Assembly (NCBI GenBank): GCA_016787105.1
Contig: JAEUVI010000344.1
Location: forward strand, 1-5,939
Length of the DNA stretch: 5,939 nucleotides
Direction of reading: 5' to 3'
DNA from: Chitinophagaceae bacterium
Lineage (GTDB): Bacteria; Bacteroidota; Bacteroidia; Chitinophagales; Chitinophagaceae
How positions within the stretch are numbered: position 1 is the stretch's first letter; each line of letters opens with the position of its first letter. A program made the position numbers and the translations under genes. The notes beneath the pieces were generated by a model. That model ran no database searches, was not told the DNA's origin, and worked only from the letters and a program-made list of their open reading frames with translations. Shown here piece by piece: positions 4,468 through 5,939 of the stretch.

Positions 4468-5391
4468 ATGACAGCAGGGCCGAAGATAATATCACAGAAA
4501 GCAGGAAATGCAAAACCGTTTTTAAAATGGGCCGGGGGAAAGGGGCAGCTGATTGGCGCCATTGAAGCAGCATTACCAAAAAATATAAACGATAGGGAAA
4601 ACCTGACTTATATAGAACCTTTTATCGGTAGCGGTGCTATACTGTTCTGGTTATTGCAGCGATACCCTTCTATTAAAAAGGCAGTTATCAACGATATCAA
4701 TACCGATCTTACCAATGCTTACACAGTAATCAAAGAAAATCCATTTGCCCTCATTGACGAGCTGCAGCAGATACAGGCCGATTATTATAAATTAACAACA
4801 GAAGAGAAGCGAAAATCTTTTTACCTGCAGAAGAGAACAGTATTTAATGAACGCAGGCTCACTGTCATTAAAAACACTGCGACACTCATTTTTTTAAACA
4901 GAACCTGTTTCAATGGACTTTATAGGGTAAACAGCAGGAATGAGTTTAATGTACCATTCGGTAAATATGATAAACCAAAGATTTGCGATGAGGATACAAT
5001 ACTCGCGGACAGCAAACTGCTGCAAAGGGTAACAATTCTGAACGGCGATTTTCGTGACACACTCAAACATGCGGATAAAAACAGTTTTTTTTATTTTGAC
5101 CCGCCATATAAACCAATCAGTAAAACTTCGTCTTTTAATGCTTACGCGAAAGATACTTTTAATGATGCCGAGCAGGAACGGTTAAAGAAATTCTGCGACG
5201 AAATTTCAGCAAAAGGGCATCAATGGCTTTTAAGTAATTCCGATCCGGGCGATAATTTCTTTGAAAACCTATATTCCGGGAAAAATATTTATATCCATAA
5301 AGTGAAAGCCCGCCGGAGTATAAACTCTGTTGCGTCAAAAAGGGGGGAAATAGCTGAGCTGCTTATTTCAAATTACCGGCAATCTTTCTAA
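4468..5391 (+). CDS. dam: Dam/DpnM-type (D12 class) DNA adenine-N6 methyltransferase
   Basis: The 307-aa product carries the alpha-class N6-adenine methyltransferase motifs in order: motif X AKPFLKWAGGKGQL (15-28), motif I YIEPFIGSGAI (48-58, SAM binding), NDIN (75-78), FLNRTCFNGLYRVN (142-155) with FNVPFGKY (160-167), motif IV DPPY (211-214, catalytic), and the C-terminal ARRSINS (281-287) with RGEIAELLI (292-300). These blocks and the length match E. coli Dam and M.DpnII, which methylate adenine in GATC using S-adenosylmethionine; GATC specificity here is inferred from the family. The protein is complete, with no missing catalytic residue. It has its own promoter, 100 bp after the oxidoreductase gene. 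The next gene is convergent and is not a recognisable DpnII-type endonuclease, so this could be an orphan methyltransferase or part of an unusual pair. Confidence 0.93.
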   Translation: MTAGPKIISQKAGNAKPFLKWAGGKGQLIGAIEAALPKNINDRENLTYIEPFIGSGAILFWLLQRYPSIKKAVINDINTDLTNAYTVIKENPFALIDELQQIQADYYKLTTEEKRKSFYLQKRTVFNERRLTVIKNTATLIFLNRTCFNGLYRVNSRNEFNVPFGKYDKPKICDEDTILADSKLLQRVTILNGDFRDTLKHADKNSFFYFDPPYKPISKTSSFNAYAKDTFNDAEQERLKKFCDEISAKGHQWLLSNSDPGDNFFENLYSGKNIYIHKVKARRSINSVASKRGEIAELLISNYRQSF

Positions 5392-5873
5392 AATCCTTTT
5401 TTCTTCATTACTGCATCCAGTTCCTGCCATTTTTTTCCTTTGGAAAAGTTAGCCGCATATTCAGCAGTTCTGCCTTCAAGCAATACCTGCTGCATGCCCA
5501 GCCTCTTTACACGTTTTTTTAAAATAGCATTGGCTTTATTTTCTTCTGCTACCATACCTGCATAGATGATGGTAAACCATATATCCATTTCTTCGGCGTC
5601 GCTTCCATAGTTTTCCGAAAGTTCAGTAATGAGATCCAAAACAGTATTGTCAATATTTTTCCCGGTAAGGGAATAAAAGCAGATAAAATCATTAAAGATT
5701 TTTGCGGTACCATGTATTGCACCCAGTTGTTTCAGTTTTGAAAAGTATTCGGTATCCTTTGGTGCGTAGCGCAACTCAGCTTGTCTTTTGAGGTACACAC
5801 ACCATTGATCAAAAGAGCCCTGGTCAAATTCTATGATATTCCTGTTCCGTATATTTTTGATTAAGCGGGGCAT
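5388..5873 (-). CDS. Uncharacterised 161-aa protein convergent with the dam gene
   Basis: The product from ATG 5873 is 161 aa, soluble, with no signal peptide or membrane segment. It looks mostly alpha-helical. Notable blocks are MPRLIKNIRNRNIIEFDQGSF at the start, QWCVYL, YFSKLKQLGAIHG, DIWFTIIYAGMVAEENKANA and a basic C-terminal part (KKRVKRLGMQQVL, then FSKGKKWQELDAVMKKKGF). I recognise no catalytic motif; no PD-(D/E)XK or HNH pattern is evident. I have a weak recollection of similar unnamed proteins (a DUF family) in Bacteroidota, some near adenine methyltransferases, but cannot confirm it. Its TAG stop (5390-5388) and the dam TAA share the four bases CTAA, so the genes overlap tail to tail. 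A GTG at 5903 would add ten residues (ending in VIFT before MPRL), but the ATG is preferred. The 66 bases upstream show no TAnnTTTG element. Confidence 0.75.
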   Translation of the reverse strand: MPRLIKNIRNRNIIEFDQGSFDQWCVYLKRQAELRYAPKDTEYFSKLKQLGAIHGTAKIFNDFICFYSLTGKNIDNTVLDLITELSENYGSDAEEMDIWFTIIYAGMVAEENKANAILKKRVKRLGMQQVLLEGRTAEYAANFSKGKKWQELDAVMKKKGF

Positions 5874-5939
5874 TGTAAATATGACCTGTAAAAAAATTGC
5901 CACGTTGCTCCGTAGGCAGTTGCTTTAATACATAAATTT

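Noticed and set aside
5388..5873. DpnII-like restriction endonuclease partner for the methyltransferase
   Set aside because: The 161-aa length is well below DpnII-type enzymes, and no PD-(D/E)XK-like arrangement of acidic residues and lysine is visible.
1..5939. Possible depletion of GATC because of the Dam-type methyltransferase
   Set aside because: By eye I count 14 GATC sites, somewhat fewer than composition alone would predict but far from absent. The window is too short to infer avoidance, and the sites do not cluster in the candidate origin.

Overview
The window looks like chromosomal DNA of a Bacteroidota member, most likely near the Chitinophagaceae. The evidence is AT-rich DNA (very AT-rich between genes), a gldH gene, the second LpxD-type acyltransferase typical of this phylum, start codons without Shine-Dalgarno sequences, and several good matches to the Bacteroidota promoter -7 element TAnnTTTG. 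The family assignment is inference.

Layout, left to right. Minus strand: the N-terminus of a two-transmembrane protein cut by the window edge (1-333, probably a sensor histidine kinase), then gldH (356-835), then yicC (1026-1901). All three are read leftwards. Next comes a 587-base gene-free divergent region (1902-2488). Plus strand, read rightwards: an lpxD-like gene (2489-3433), a 229-base spacer containing a possible 141-bp inverted-repeat element (3483-3623), a FrnE-like DsbA-family oxidoreductase (3663-4367), and a Dam/DpnM-type adenine methyltransferase (4468-5391). A convergent uncharacterised 161-aa gene (5388-5873, minus) overlaps the methyltransferase stop codon by 4 bp.

The most interesting stretch is the divergent region. 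It holds a strong hairpin that is at the 3' end of no visible gene, a second structured stem, two consensus DnaA boxes in opposite orientation 13 bp apart (TTATTCACA and TTATCCACA), several degenerate DnaA-like boxes, an AT-rich imperfect tandem repeat and palindromic TTGCAA motifs. The nearest three genes on the left point left and the nearest three on the right point right. Together this is a reasonable candidate replication origin (oriC), but no dnaA or other replication gene is present, so it remains a hypothesis.

The genes do not form one pathway. GldH, the LpxD-like enzyme and the putative membrane sensor concern the cell envelope. YicC is an RNA-processing enzyme and FrnE a cytoplasmic thiol oxidoreductase. 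The methyltransferase and its convergent partner may be a DNA-modification pair or simply neighbours. Candidate promoters for gldH, lpxD and dam place the -7 element 14-15 nt before the start codon, which implies very short 5' leaders. I found no CRISPR array, tRNA, rRNA or complete insertion sequence.
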